Below, in pieces: positions 11,528 through 21,952 of a stretch of DNA of 64,000 nt. How positions within the stretch are numbered: the first letter of the stretch is position 1; each line of letters starts with the position of its first letter. The translations under genes and the position numbers were made by a program. A model generated the notes under the pieces. That model had not been told where the DNA came from. It searched no databases and saw only the letters and a list, made by a program, of their open reading frames with translations. The DNA comes from Ryuthela nishihirai (taxonomy: Eukaryota > Arthropoda > Arachnida > Araneae > Heptathelidae): positions 27,194,707 through 27,258,706 of the forward strand of contig JAWZYU010000025.1 in NCBI GenBank assembly GCA_038380435.1. Reading direction: 5' to 3'.

Positions 11528-11905
11528 GGAGCAGGGGTGGCTCAGTCGGTAGCGCGCCAGGCTCGTAATCTGTAGTTCCCAGGTTTGAGTCCCAGCTGGG
11601 TCAGCGTTGAGATTTATCTCCGCAAAATTCCCCGCCCTGCCCACGGTCAGTAGGGGGACACCGATGGGCTTGAAAAGGCCACCGTCCATCGGATGGGACG
11701 TTAAGCCGTGCCCCAGTGTGCGGGAGAGCCATACCCTGTGCACGTTAAAGAACACGCTTGATGGGAGGCTACCATCTGTCTCCCAACAGCTGTTCCAGTG
11801 GGTCCCCTCCCCCAACCGTCTCTGAGCCTTCGGGGTCCATGTGACCTGGCCATTTAGCCCACGGTGTGCAAAAAAGTGCTGCTCAGAGGTAAAACAACCC
11901 ACAAC
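11528..11905 (+). mobile_element. SINE-A, near full length with 14-bp target duplication
   Basis: A tRNA-like head (A box TGGCTCAGTCGG, B box GGTTTGAGTCC) is followed by the body and the end CAGAGGTAAAACAACCCACA. It is flanked by CCTGGAATGATTGA at 11514-11527 and 11906-11919. The minus-strand open frame of 169 codons across it is a chance frame in the repeat. Confidence 0.93.
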
Positions 11906-12062
11906 CCTGGAATGATTGATTGATGATGAGTGTCTGATTAATGCACAAATCATGTAACCCATGGCGTACAGGAGTCTGTCTATCGTTCATATATATATAT
12001 AAATTTCTTCATGAATTCAAAGCATGAAGGGCACCAAATAGTACCCAGGCCTAGAGCCCCAC

Positions 12063-12133
12063 TACTTGCCATAGTAGGTCTGTGAGGATGGCCAGGCCAC
12101 AGCAGAAAGACAACACAACCATCCATGCCTTAC
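12063..12133 (-). mobile_element. SINE-B fragment
   Basis: GCCATAGTAGGTCTGTGAGG and AACCATCCATGCCTTAC are the reverse complement of the SINE-B middle. The head side is replaced by the adjoining SINE-A, so SINE-A apparently inserted into or recombined with SINE-B. Confidence 0.7.
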
Positions 12134-12414
12134 TAATGGCCAGGTGACGTGGACCCCGAAGGCTCAGAGAAGGTGGGGGAGGGGACCCACTGGACAGCTG
12201 TTAGGAGACGGATGGTAGTCTCTCACCAAGGCCATCCAGTGTGTTCTTTAACGTGCACAGGATATGGCTCTCCCATCTGATGGACGGTGGTCTTTCCAAG
12301 CCCATTGGTGTCACATCTGACCATGGACAGGGATTTTTGCAGAGATAAATCTCAGCGCTGACCCAGCTGGAACTCGAGCCTGGTGCACTACCGACTGAGC
12401 CACCCCCGCCCCTA
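12134..12414 (-). mobile_element. SINE-A, 3'-truncated copy
   Basis: Reverse complement of SINE-A from AATGGCCAGGTGACGTGG to the head CCGACTGAGCCACCCCCGCC. The B box appears as GGAACTCGAGCC, and there is a small deletion between it and the A box. The terminal GAGGTAAAAC part is missing at the SINE-B junction. Confidence 0.88.
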
Positions 12415-13580
12415 AAGGCAAAGGTTATTGTGATGAATTTTGATTTGAATGTTGGAGAAATATATACAAAACATCAAAGACCTTTTAGTGAGAAGTGGAG
12501 ATGATTTTCGAATCCGCATCCGACTGAGCCTGCTTTGGGGGAAAAAAACTCAAACGCATCACAAAACATATATACTGAAATGAATGTCGCTAATCAGTTA
12601 TTTTATTCTTATTTATTAAAATCGTTTCATGACAAAATGAATATTAATGCTATTTGGAACGAAAAATACTATCAGAAATTTTGAGGGTTTGCTTCATTAC
12701 AAATGCAAAGACCCATTAATTTATTAAGAATAAAGAAAACGCAAAAAAATAAAAGCTACATGGTGCTTATTTTTAATTACGGAAGTTTGATTAACAGGTT
12801 TAAATTATAATCAAAAATATTTCATATTTCTGCCTTTCAAAATTTAAAAGAATACTTGAATTTTAAGTTACTCTTAGCCGAGCCAGAGTTGAACTCAGCC
12901 ATACAAACTTCAAGCCAAAACACATCACTAGCGAGAAGGGTAGAAATCTTTGCATCTTATAGCTTTGAGTGCGTCCGTTGCAAAATTAAAAAGAAATGAG
13001 AGAGAAATAATTTAATTCTTAGTTTATTTAGCCTAAATTCAATCTTCTTAGTACATTGAAATACTGTGCAAAAGCACCTATATTCAAAGTTAACTTTGAA
13101 TAAACTTATATCATCAGTAAACACGAAAAAAAGCCAGAAGACTTTTGGCTTGAGTGCAACATAGTAAAAAGGCCGAAAAAAAATCGTGGCTTGAATGCAA
13201 AAGCCGAAATTTATAATAAAATTACATGCATTTAATGTTTTAAGAATTCTAGCCATTTGCATTATATAGTTCGTTTTCAAAAACATTCTATTTTTGTATT
13301 TTTCGGAATATTTTAAGGGCTAAAGAATATATTTCATACGCTGTAGAAAGCTACTTAATAGCCCTGATATAAACTGTTTCAAGATTCCCTATGCTCGAAA
13401 GAGGAGAGTGAACGATAAGATATTTTCCATTGAAATAGTTAAAGAGGGGGGCCCCTACCAGTGACTAAATTTTTTCGTTTATTGATACATTTAAAAAAAA
13501 TAATCATACTAGTAGAATTCCACTTTCAAACTCAATAAGAGATTTTGATAACATTTTAAATTTTCACTCTAAAACTTTGT
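12415..13580. other. Unannotated AT-rich stretch
   Basis: No protein homology or repeat family is recognised. The 109-codon minus frame at 12957-13286 is low-complexity hydrophobic sequence without start context or family features. Confidence 0.5.
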
Positions 13581-13782
13581 CCTATGGCCAAGCGGTTAGC
13601 ATACTTGGCTATATTATTCTAAGGGACATGGGTTTGAGCCCCGACTAAGGCATGGATGTGTGTGTTGTTTTCATGTTGAGGTCTCGCAATCCTCACAGGC
13701 CTTTTACTATGGGGTATTAAACTGGCAGGCTCCTGTCAGACTTCTGTGTCAAGCAGCTGCTTGAGGGGATATATTTTTTTAA
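13581..13782 (+). mobile_element. SINE-B copy
   Basis: The head TATGGCCAAGCGGTTAGCAT (A-box region) and GGGTTTGAGCCCC (B box) are followed by GGCATGGATGTGTGTG, TACTATGG, CTCCTGTCAGA and AAGCAGCTGCTTGAGGGG with a T-rich tail. It is moderately diverged. Confidence 0.88.
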
Positions 13783-14061
13783 ACAATCACTTTTGAAATG
13801 TGGCCGAATTTTTCATATGAACTCTTTTAAACTTTCCTGCTTCTTCGATATTTCAGTCCTTTAGAAATTACATCATGTTAAAACTAGTTTCAAGTTAGAC
13901 CTAGATTCTACTGTATTACAGGTAATGAATTGAACTTTTAAGACAGTGTGATAAATCTTATGCTGAGCCTGTATTCCTGGAAAACTTCAGCATAAGCAAA
14001 CATTGTTTAAATTGAAAAGGTGGGTAATTCTAACCCAACATTATATCTGTTTTAAAAAATT

Positions 14062-14136
14062 GGCATATTAAACTAACATGCTCCTGTCAGACCTCTGTGG
14101 CAAGTAGCTGCTTGAGGGGTATTTATTTATTATTTT
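14062..14136 (+). mobile_element. SINE-B 3' fragment
   Basis: It contains only the 3' end: CATATTAAACTAACATGCTC, CAGACCTCTGTGGCAAG, GCTGCTTGAGGGG and a TTTATTTATT tail. Together with the inverted copy at 14166 it forms an inverted pair about 30 nt apart. Confidence 0.85.
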
Positions 14137-14165
14137 ACTTCATATTTTTTCCCAATTGTATACAT

Positions 14166-14372
14166 TAAATAAAAAAAATAAATACCCTCTCAAGCAGCTG
14201 CTTGCCACAGAGGTCTGACATCAGCCTGTCAGTTTATATGCCATAGTAGAGGGTCTGAGAGGATGGCAGGACCTCAGCAGAAAAACAACACATACATCCA
14301 TGCCTTACCCGGGGCTGGAACACAGGTCCCTTAGATCAGTAGCCAAGTGCGCTAACCACTCGGCCATGGGAC
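14166..14372 (-). mobile_element. SINE-B, full-length copy
   Basis: The reverse complement shows the (AATA)-type tail, CAAGCAGCTGCTTG, CTGACATCAGCCTGTCAG, CCATGCCTTACCCGGGGC and a head ending GCTAACCACTCGGCCATGGG. Immediately beyond it the plus-strand LTR-retrotransposon Gag remnant begins. Confidence 0.92.
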
Positions 14373-14400
14373 GGCTATATATCGGTAGAAATATACAACT

Positions 14401-15132
14401 AAACCTTCCACATATGATAGTCAATCATCTTGGATAGTATTTAAAACACAATTTGAAGTCATCGCTAGAGCTAATGAGTGGAATGAATTTCAGAAGACCA
14501 GTTTTCTTGCAGAAATTAAGAAATTCTGCTGCGGAAGTTTTACAGTCTGTTCCAGAAGAGAAACGACTTGATTATCAAAGTTGGCATCTGCAGTAGAACT
14601 CAGATTTGATGATAGTTATTTAAAACAATATTATATGACTCAATTTAAACATCCTATGCAGAAGAGTGGTGAAACTTTGCAAGAACTTGCTAGTGATATT
14701 GAGCGTCTAGCTACATTGGCTTATAGTAACTGTACACCAGAAATTCAAGATAGCTTAGCTCAATTGCAATTTATTGATGCTATTGCTGACCCTGAGACTC
14801 AGCAATCTCTGAGGATGTTGGAAGGTGAAACTTTAAATTCAGCTGTGGTACATGCTATGATGTACGAGTGCTCCAGGCTTTCCTCCCGAACAAACAAACG
14901 CACAGTGAGATTTGTGAGTGCAGAAGTAACTGTAGAAAAGGATAGTGAAATGAAAGAACTAACCAAAGCCATAGTATCCGTTTTGAAAGAGATAAAAGGT
15001 TCCTCCTCAAAGATCTCCACAGACCTTCAGTGTTGGAATTGTGGCAAGACTGGACACATTCGTGCCAATTGTAATAAGAAACGAATGAGGAGTCCATCTT
15101 CTAGACAGCAGGATCAGGGAAACAGAAATTAG
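14401..15132 (+). pseudogene. LTR retrotransposon Gag remnant (Gypsy/412-like) with CCHC zinc knuckle
   Basis: The frame begins KPSTYDSQSSWIVFKTQFEV and contains ANEWNEFQKTSFLAEI. It shifts at about 14516 to read LRNSAAEVLQSVPEEKRLDY and returns at 14581 for SAVELRFDDSYLKQYYMTQF, ETLQELASDIERLATLAYS and FIDAIADPETQQSLRM. It ends with the zinc knuckle CWNCGKTGHIRANC (C-x2-C-x4-H-x4-C, about 15031-15072), stopping at 15130-15132. This is the capsid/nucleocapsid layout of arthropod Gypsy-type Gag. Two compensating frameshifts near 14516 and 14580 make it a pseudogene. No LTR was identified, and a SINE-B abuts the 5' side. Confidence 0.8.
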
Positions 15133-15872
15133 TCATCTTGCAGGGCAAAGGCTGTATGTTCGTTGGTTGGTCCCAGGGGAAGTCATCCAAGTTTCAGCAC
15201 TGCACGGTGAAGATAATGGGTTGATTGCTGATGGAACCATGAATGGAGTGCCTTGCCGAACTTTACTCGGAACAGACATAATAAAGAGATAATACCTCAC
15301 CCAAACTGGAATGCTAGACAGTCTAATATAACCTTACAAACAGCCATTGGAGAGTGTGCTAAAGTCCATGGAAAGAAAGGATTAAACACCAGAAGTGGTA
15401 GCTGTCTGGTACGCCATCCTGTTTACATCGCTGACATCTGCGATTAATGCATATTAGGCCTTGATTTCCTAAATAAACATGGATTGTTCTGTCAGAATTA
15501 TGTTTTCAATTGTTCTGTCAGAATCCATGTTTTTCTAAAGAAACATGGACTCTTCTGTCTTATTGATGAGTAGGATGTCACCCAGTGACAACCTACTCAT
15601 CAATAAGATTCCTCTGCTTAGCCGAACATGTGATTCTTTATTAAGTGTGACCACAGTATTAGTTATGGAAGACACAGAAAACTCAGCACAAAGTTATGGT
15701 CCGTGGACTTCTGGGGCCTTCCGATTGGCAGTCACTGATACCCCTGATAAAGGAGCTTTGGCTCATGGTATCCTGGTTGCAAGGACTTTGGTCAAAATAG
15801 ATAAAGAACAGATTCCTATCAGAGTGATGAAATGTAACAAATCCAATAGAATATAGGAAAAGGGTGAAGAAC
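15133..15872 (+). pseudogene. Same LTR retrotransposon: protease and protease-RT linker remnant
   Basis: Three frames carry successive pieces. DGTMNGVPCRTLLGTDI (about 15230) is where a retropepsin would have its DTGA active site, here altered. NITLQTAIGECAKVHGKKG and HPVYIADICD, a stop, then CILGLDFLNKHG (to about 15482) match the retropepsin C-terminal half. GALAHGILVARTLVKIDKE and QIPIRVMKCN (15748-15835) match the linker before reverse transcriptase. Stops and frameshifts between them show decay. The RT itself is absent because an oppositely oriented element begins at about 15.9 kb. A 49-nt near-perfect palindrome lies at 15559-15607. Confidence 0.7.
15559..15607. repeat. Near-perfect 49-nt palindrome inside the retroelement remnant
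   Basis: CTTATTGATGAGTAGG (15559-15574) and CCTACTCATCAATAAG (15592-15607) are exact inverses, with TGTCAC/GTGACA continuing the pairing inside. Near-duplicate AAACATGGA...TTCTGTC stretches lie just upstream, which suggests local template-switch rearrangement. Confidence 0.8.
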
Positions 15873-15930
15873 TAACAAATGTGAACCTGTTACATGGGTA
15901 ACAAGGTAACAAGTGTAAACACAATAGAAG

Positions 15931-17185
15931 TTACTGATTCAAACCAACACCATACAGACATCCCCTTCTCAGCTTGCTGGCTTGTGGAGAGAAACAAAAA
16001 GATATTAACTGAACCAAACAAACTTTTATGACAGAAACTTGCGCTCCTGAATCCACAACAACATCGCATATTTTATCTTTGCACCGAATGCGAAAAGCCG
16101 TTAAAGGCCTTGGCACGGACCCTTCCGTTTCCACCTGTCTGAGATGCAGCCTTCCAAATTTGCTTCTGATTCCAATGTCATAAACTGATAACCAACTTTT
16201 GCATTAATGATCCCGCTCTCCCTGTGGACGCATAATGGGGAGTGTTTACATTAAACGCTCAGGCCACTTTCGTATTTTTGCTGCACTCCCTTGCCAAATG
16301 ACCTTTTTTGATTACATAAAGCTCGTTCTGCAAGAAACGCTCTCATTCTCTTTTCTCTTAAAATCGCTACTTTTGTTTTCTGCCAATTTGTTTGAGTTTT
16401 CGTATTTTGTCCTAAATTCCTTTCATTAAAATTTAATTACATAGCTGAATGGCCAAATCTGATTTCTCTATTTTTCTGATTCAAATTTCTCTGTGCCTGA
16501 AAAAATTCTCTGCAATTTCTGTAATTTCGTGACAATTTTTCCAAGATCCATTCTGCTCCAACATAATGTGATTTTTAACATCTGGTGGTAATAGGTCTTT
16601 AATTTTGTCGGTTAATATTAAATCTTTTAATTTCTGGAAATTGTCTACTTTCTAACTCTTCAGATAATAATTAAAATGACTATTCAATCGAGATGAAAAT
16701 TGAGTCCAAGTTTTCGTAGAGAACTTGAACATGCTATCAAATTTCCTTTTGTACTACAACAGAGTCAACTGACTGTCTTTCAACACTGCAGATTTAATTT
16801 TTTCATAATCTTGAATTTCCACCTCACTCAACAGAGTAAAAATGTTTCGTGCTCTCTCCCCTATCTGTGGATGTACTAACATTCCTTGCAAGTCATCCAT
16901 TATGTCTTACTGTTTAAATAGTTTCTCTATCGGTTCGAAATAAACTGGCAATTCCTCCGCTTTCTTCGGTAAAGGATAATTAGTAGGGTTTAGTATCTTC
17001 TTTTTTAGATCTTCCGAATCCACTGAACTTTCATTTCCTTGGCTACTTTTTTTGCCCTTTCCATATCTTTTACGTCTTCCTTCTTTTATACCTAATGGCC
17101 TAAGTTCTATTTCACTATTGATTTCTTCTATCTCCTTATCTCTTTTTCCTTTCTCTCTTCTTTCTTCCCTATCTCTTTCTTCTTT
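15931..17185 (-). pseudogene. Second LTR retrotransposon remnant, minus strand: Gag core to protease
   Basis: Read leftward from about 17185, the minus strand gives charged REERREREKGKRDKE-type sequence, then ELPVYFEPIEKLFKQ, GMLVHPQIGERARNIF, YKRKFDSMFKFSTKTWTQF and FNYYLKS...VDNFQKLKDLI. A partial zinc knuckle KKGHLARECSKN follows (about 16270-16310), and then a retropepsin CKDKICDVVVDSGAQVSVIK with DSG active site (about 16020-16095). The order capsid-like, knuckle, protease is standard for Gypsy-type elements, and the family differs from the plus-strand element. Several in-frame stops, and loss of the first knuckle cysteine, show it is dead. Its N-terminal part lies beyond a LINE insertion and a minisatellite (to 20010). 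Confidence 0.65.
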
Positions 17186-17186
17186 C

Positions 17187-17937
17187 TATAAATAATAATA
17201 ATTTTATTCATCATTCAGTTTAACAGCAACAGATATTTCTTACAAATTTATAATACGTATCTTCGAAAAAGCATTCAGTCTAGATGTGGGTAAGAACATC
17301 GAATAATGAACAATAATACAACTGAAAAAAAAAGCAACAGATAAATAAAATTAGAAAAACCAAAACTAAAAAATATTGTTTTTTACATTTTGGGCCAAGA
17401 GGATTAAACAAATCCAGGCTACCAAATTCACTCCTAAATGAAATTCAGGCAACAATTTACAGCTAGATATGACACACTACATGAAATTAGCAATTAGAGT
17501 TGATAATCCCAAAATTTGCTATTTTATCAAAATATAGAGCTGAATTGAAATCAAAAATTGAAACAAATAAGTCTTTCAGAATAAATAATATTACCAATAT
17601 ATTTCTTCAATTATCTTTTAAACAAAGAATATTTTTTTTCCATTCCTAAGGCTATGATCTAAAGAATTAAGCAGTTTTGGTGCTTTGAAAATAAAATGAT
17701 GTTGCAAAAGGTTTTTGTTGGCCTTTGGAACATGAAAGAAAAGTCCTTTTTTTTCTAGATTTAAATTTCATTTCTTTTGGTTTAAACCAGTCTTGATTAG
17801 AAAACTAAAACAGTAAGATTCTATATATATAAAGTTGCCTAATGTTTAAAAAAGGATTACATATCTGTCCCAAATATTCATAATTAAAAACCTTTTTAAT
17901 AATTCTTTGATGAATATTATATAATGGCAGCAGACTA
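17187..17937 (-). mobile_element. 5'-truncated LINE, 3' end (CR1/L2/Daphne-like)
   Basis: The minus strand reads LYNIHQRIIKKVFNYEYLGQ and, with frameshifts, KAPKLLNSLDHSLGMEKKYS-like sequence near FKR.LKKYIGNII. This resembles the last residues of non-LTR reverse transcriptases ('..GPKLWNSLP....SL..FK..LK.YLL'). Downstream is a 3' UTR ending in an ATTATTATTATTTAT-type tail at 17187-17201 on the minus strand. It interrupts the charged coding stretch of the Gag remnant, and its flanks are similar CTTCTTTCT-type sequence. Confidence 0.6.
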
Positions 17938-17938
17938 G

Positions 17939-19790
17939 TCTCTATTCCAATTCCAATCTTCTTTCTTCTCTATCCAATCTCCTTTCTTCCTTCTCTATTC
18001 CAATTCCAATCTTCTTTCTTCTCTATCCAATCTCCTTTCTTCCTTCTCTATTCCAATTCCAATCTTCTTTCTTCTCTATCCAATCTCCTTTCTTCCTTCT
18101 CTATTCCAATTCCAATCTTCTTTCTTCTCTATCCAATCTCCTTTCTTCCTTCTCTATTCCAATTCCAATCTTCTTTCTTCTCTATCCAATCTCCTTTCTT
18201 CCTTCTCTATTCCAATTCCAATCTTCTTTCTTCTCTATCCAATCTCCTTTCTTCCTTCTCTATCCAATCTCCTTTCTTCCTTCTCTATTCCAATTCCAAT
18301 CTTCTTTCTTCTCTATCCAATCTCCTTTCTTCCTTCTCTATTCCAATTCCAATCTTCTTTCTTCTCTATCCAATCTCCTTTCTTCCTTCTCTATTCCAAT
18401 TTCAATCTTCTTTCTTCTCTATCCAATCTCCTTTCTTCCTTCTCTATTCCAATTCCAATCTTCTTTCTTCTCTATCCAATCTCCTTTCTTCCTTCTCTAT
18501 TCCAATTCCAATCTTCTTTCTTCTCTATCCAATCTCCTTTCTTCCTTCTCTATCCAATCTCCTTTCTTCATTCTCTATTCCAATTTCAATCTTCTTTCTT
18601 CTCTATCCAATCTCCTTTCTTCCTTCTCTATTCCAATTTCAATCTTCTTTCTTCTCTATCCAATCTCCTTTCTTCCTTCTCTATTCCAATTCCAATCTTC
18701 TTTCTTCTCTATCCAATCTCCTTTCTTCCTTCTCTATCCAATCTCCTTTCTTCCTTCTCTATTCCAATTCCAATCTTCTTTCTTCTCTATCCAATCTCCT
18801 TTCTTCCTTCTCTATCCAATCTCCTTTCTTCCTTCTCTATTCCAATTTCAATCTTCTTTCTTCTCTATCCAATCTCCTTTCTTCCTTCTCTATTCCAATT
18901 CCAATCTTCTTTCTTCTCTATCCAATCTCCTTTCTTCCTTCTCTATTCCAATTCCAATCTTCTTTCTTCTCTATCCAATCTCCTTTCTTCCTTCTCTATT
19001 CCAATTCCAATCTTCTTTCTTCTCTATCCAATCTCCTTTCTTCCTTCTCTATTCCAATTCCAATCTTCTTTCTTTTCTATCCAATCTCCTTTCTTCCTTC
19101 TCTATTCCAATTCCAATCTTCTTTCTTCTCTATCCAATCTCCTTTCTTCCTTCTCTATTCCAATTCCAATCTTCTTTCTTCTCTATCCAATCTCCTTTCT
19201 TCCTTCTCTATTCCAATTCCAATCTTCTTTCTTCTCTATCCAATCTCCTTTCTTCCTTCTCTATCCAATCTCCTTTCTTCCTTCTCTATTCCAATTCCAA
19301 TCTTCTTTCTTCTCTATCCAATCTCCTTTCTTCCTTCTCTATTCCAATTCCAATCTTCTTTCTTCTCTATCCAATCTCCTTTCTTCCTTCTCTATTCCAA
19401 TTTCAATCTTCTTTCTTCTCTATCCAATCTCCTTTCTTCCTTCTCTATCCAATCTCCTTTCTTTCTTCTCTATTCCAATTCCAATCTTCTTTCTTCTCTA
19501 TCCAATCTCCTTTCTTCCTTCTCTATTCCAATTCCAATCTTCTTTCTTCTCTATCCAATCTCCTTTCTTCCTTCTCTATTCCAATTCCAATCTTCTTTCT
19601 TCTCTATCCAATCTCCTTTCTTCCTTCTCTATTCCAATTCCAATCTTCTTTCTTCTCTATCCAATCTCCTTTCTTCCTTCTCTATTCCAATTTCAATCTT
19701 CTTTCTTTTCTATCCAATCTCCTTTCTTCCTTCTCTATTCCAATTCCAATCTTCTTTCTTCTCTATCCAATCTCTTTTCTTCCTTCTCTC
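17939..19790. repeat. 53-bp minisatellite array, about 34 copies
   Basis: The pyrimidine-rich unit starts TCTATTCCAATTCCAATCTT and contains CTATCCAATCTCCTTTCTTC. Successive starts at 17941, 17994 and 18047 are exactly 53 apart. About six or seven units carry an extra 23-bp CTATCCAATCTCCTTTC block (76 bp in all). A common variant has ATTTCAATC in place of ATTCCAATC. On the minus strand a unit would read EKEERRLDREERRLE, the charged coiled-coil type sequence expected between the flanking Gag pieces. But 53 is not a multiple of three and one frame has a TAG, so the array is non-coding now. Confidence 0.95.
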
Positions 19791-19794
19791 TACG

Positions 19795-20010
19795 CTACTT
19801 CATCATCTCATATTCCATCTTTGAGAATGAAACATTCATTTTGACCGGATTCGAACCACATCCGCTAGCACCCTCTTCTACCCCAAAATCGCTATCAATC
19901 CTAATTTCGCTAACTTCCCCACTTTCCCCAGTTTCAATGTGCCAGGTTAAATCAACGCTCCCGTCCTGCTCAGTTTCACCCTTGGTTTTATCTCGATTCC
20001 TCAGCATCAT
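19795..20010 (-). pseudogene. N-terminal Gag segment of the minus-strand LTR retrotransposon
   Basis: A 71-codon frame starts MMLRNRDKTKGETEQDGSVD, includes HIETGESGEVSEIRIDSDFG and ends VSFSKMEYEMMK, running straight into the purine-rich coding-derived repeat array. Acidic N-termini followed by a charged helical region are common in this Gag type. The assignment rests on position and orientation relative to 15931-17185 rather than on a conserved motif. Confidence 0.45.
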
Positions 20011-20217
20011 TGGGAACTCAAAACTTATACAAAAATGAAAAAAGGCCGAAAAACCACAGACCTTTTACTCTCACGAAGATCGGCTTCTGCTCCCTTGTTT
20101 GCTGGAGTCTCCTTCCAAAATGAGGACCCTCTTCCGCAGTGACGAACCTTGCCCTCATGTCACAATCAGCAAGGATCTCGACAACGATAAAACTCGTGGA
20201 AATTGAACCCTCGAGAC

Positions 20218-20391
20218 CAGGGGTCGGCAAACTACGGCCCGCCGCCTCTTTTTGCAATTGGTGAAAATTTTTTTTCTTGTTATTTAAGTAGGTTTACCTA
20301 TATAAATATCCTCAAGTTTTCCTCTTGGCCCGCAGAGGAAAACTTGGCATTTACTATTTGGCCCTTTGCAAAAAAAGTTTGCCTACCCCTG
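20218..20391. mobile_element. 174-bp hAT-type MITE with 8-bp target duplication
   Basis: The ends CAGGGGTCGGCAAACT and AGTTTGCCTACCCCTG are inverted with one or two mismatches. The flanks are CTCGAGAC (20210-20217) and CTCTAGAC (20392-20399), an 8-bp duplication with one change. Short cytosine-rich subterminal GGCCCG/GGCCC blocks are typical of hAT MITEs. It inserted near the 5' side of the minus-strand LTR element. Confidence 0.85.
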
Positions 20392-20515
20392 CTCTAGACC
20401 ACTGAATTGGATGAGGCTTAGTTCACTGAACAGTTTGCAGCTTCTTCACTTTTAAGGAATGAATAACACAGATTCACAGAATCTTCTGAACTCCTTACAC
20501 CTTTTCTTCTTTAAA

Positions 20516-20725
20516 TAATAAAAAAAAAAATAATAATAATAATACCCCCTCAAGCAGCTGCTTGCCACAGAGGTCTGACAGGAGCCTGTCAGTTTATATG
20601 CCACAGTAGGAGATCTGAGAGGATGGCAGGACCTCAGCAGAAAAACGGTACACACATCCATGCCTAATTCCGGGGCTCGAACCCAGGTCCCTTAGATCAG
20701 TAGCCAAGCGTGCTAACCACTCGGT
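20516..20725 (-). mobile_element. SINE-B, near full length
   Basis: A poly-A/AATAAT tail (20516-20545), CAAGCAGCTGCTTG, CTGACAGGAGCCTGTCAG and CATCCATGCCTAATTCCGGG, then the head ending GCGTGCTAACCACTCGG. The last head bases are altered to TTAGCACAGCGG. Confidence 0.92.
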
Positions 20726-21301
20726 TAGCACAGCGGAAATTCATTACACTTTTTATTTTAGCACAATGGAAATTTTCTTCCGCACATCAACAACAGTTCT
20801 GTCGCTATTGAGCCAAATGTCGTGCGTCGCAGTTGGGAAGGGGAGGTGTCGATTTTTTCGACGCACTTATGGGGGAAGATCAGTTTGTCCACTTAATTAG
20901 CATTCACCATTACCTAAGTAAATCCGCAGGTTCGCGAGGCTTTACACCCATGCTGAGATGTGCCTCAGACGTGCTGTGCTAAATGTCGTGTAGAAAGATG
21001 AGAAAAAAACTAAAGCACAAGAGTAGTGGATAGACCACAAAGTTTATTTACATTCGCACATATATTTAAATATGCGAATGTGCTCGATTTCTTGAAGCTT
21101 AGCTGCGTTGAAGATCAGAATGATTTAGCTTCCTAGATGTTCTTTTGGACTTTTTCCAATATCAACTCAAATTTAATCTGAATGCTTCTTTGCTATGACA
21201 AGCATTTATATGAAGAGGTGGAAATCTGTACTTTACAGAAATCTCCTTACCGACCTCAAGACTCGGCGTGAGGATATTTAATCCTTGCCATAACTACCTG
21301 G
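20726..21301. other. Unannotated stretch
   Basis: Moderately CG-containing sequence (for example GTCGATTTTTTCGACGCAC near 20850) with no recognised coding or repeat family. It could include LTR or 5' sequence of the minus-strand LTR element, but no LTR pair was found. Confidence 0.4.
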
Positions 21302-21400
21302 TTAGCACAGAACCGCATCTTAGTTCACACAGAACCGAACCCTGGCTCACACAGAACCGTACTTTGGTTCACACAGAACCGAACCCTGGTTCACAGAATG
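21302..21400. repeat. 22-bp tandem repeat, about 4.5 copies
   Basis: Units of the form TTCACACAGAACCGAACCCTGG follow one another from 21302, with variants CTCACACAGAACCGTACTTTGG and TTAGCACAGAACCGCATCTTAG and a terminal partial TTCACAGAATGG. Confidence 0.85.
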
Positions 21401-21597
21401 GAATTCTCTCCTTAAGGGTTTTTTGAGAAAGAACTGCTTCCTCTTGACGTGCTGACACGGACAATCTTTTCAATTGTTGGCCTCACTCAGTCTAACGTTA
21501 ATTGTCCATCCATGATAAATACAGAGAATATCTGTAGAAATAGACTTCAATAATTATTACAAACATCTGGAAAAAAAATTATCGCTGCTATGGCAAG

Positions 21598-21654
21598 AAT
21601 TGAACCCGCAACTCTTTAGATACATGCCATAGCGCTCTACCATTAAGCCACGCA
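21598..21654 (-). other. tRNA-like module (left arm of foldback)
   Basis: On the minus strand it reads GTGGCTTAATGGTAGAGCGC (A-box side, TGGCTTAATGG) and later GCGGGTTCAATTC (B box). It lacks a matched acceptor stem and clean anticodon arm, so it is a tRNA-derived promoter-like module, not a tRNA gene. Confidence 0.6.
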
Positions 21655-21952
21655 TCAGACGCTAAAATAACGTTTCAGTTCCTGTAAATCTCTCACTGAG
21701 ATGTGGCGGGCCTTGCGCCATCTATACTTCAGGAGAGACAACTTTTCTAATTGGTGCTAATGATTTAGATGTTAATGAGGACGTCAATCACACTTAAGCG
21801 TTATTATTAAAGATCCATCCATATCCTCATTAACATATAAATCATTAGCAACAATTGGAAAAGTTGTCTCTCCTGAAGTATAGATGGCGCAAGATCCGCC
21901 ACATCTCAGTGAAAGATTTATTGGTCTTATTCTGATAGGATTTAGCGTCTGC

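Noticed and set aside
17160..19790. A long coiled-coil protein encoded by the 53-bp array
   Set aside because: A 53-bp period shifts frame every unit and introduces a TAG. No frame stays open for more than a few units.
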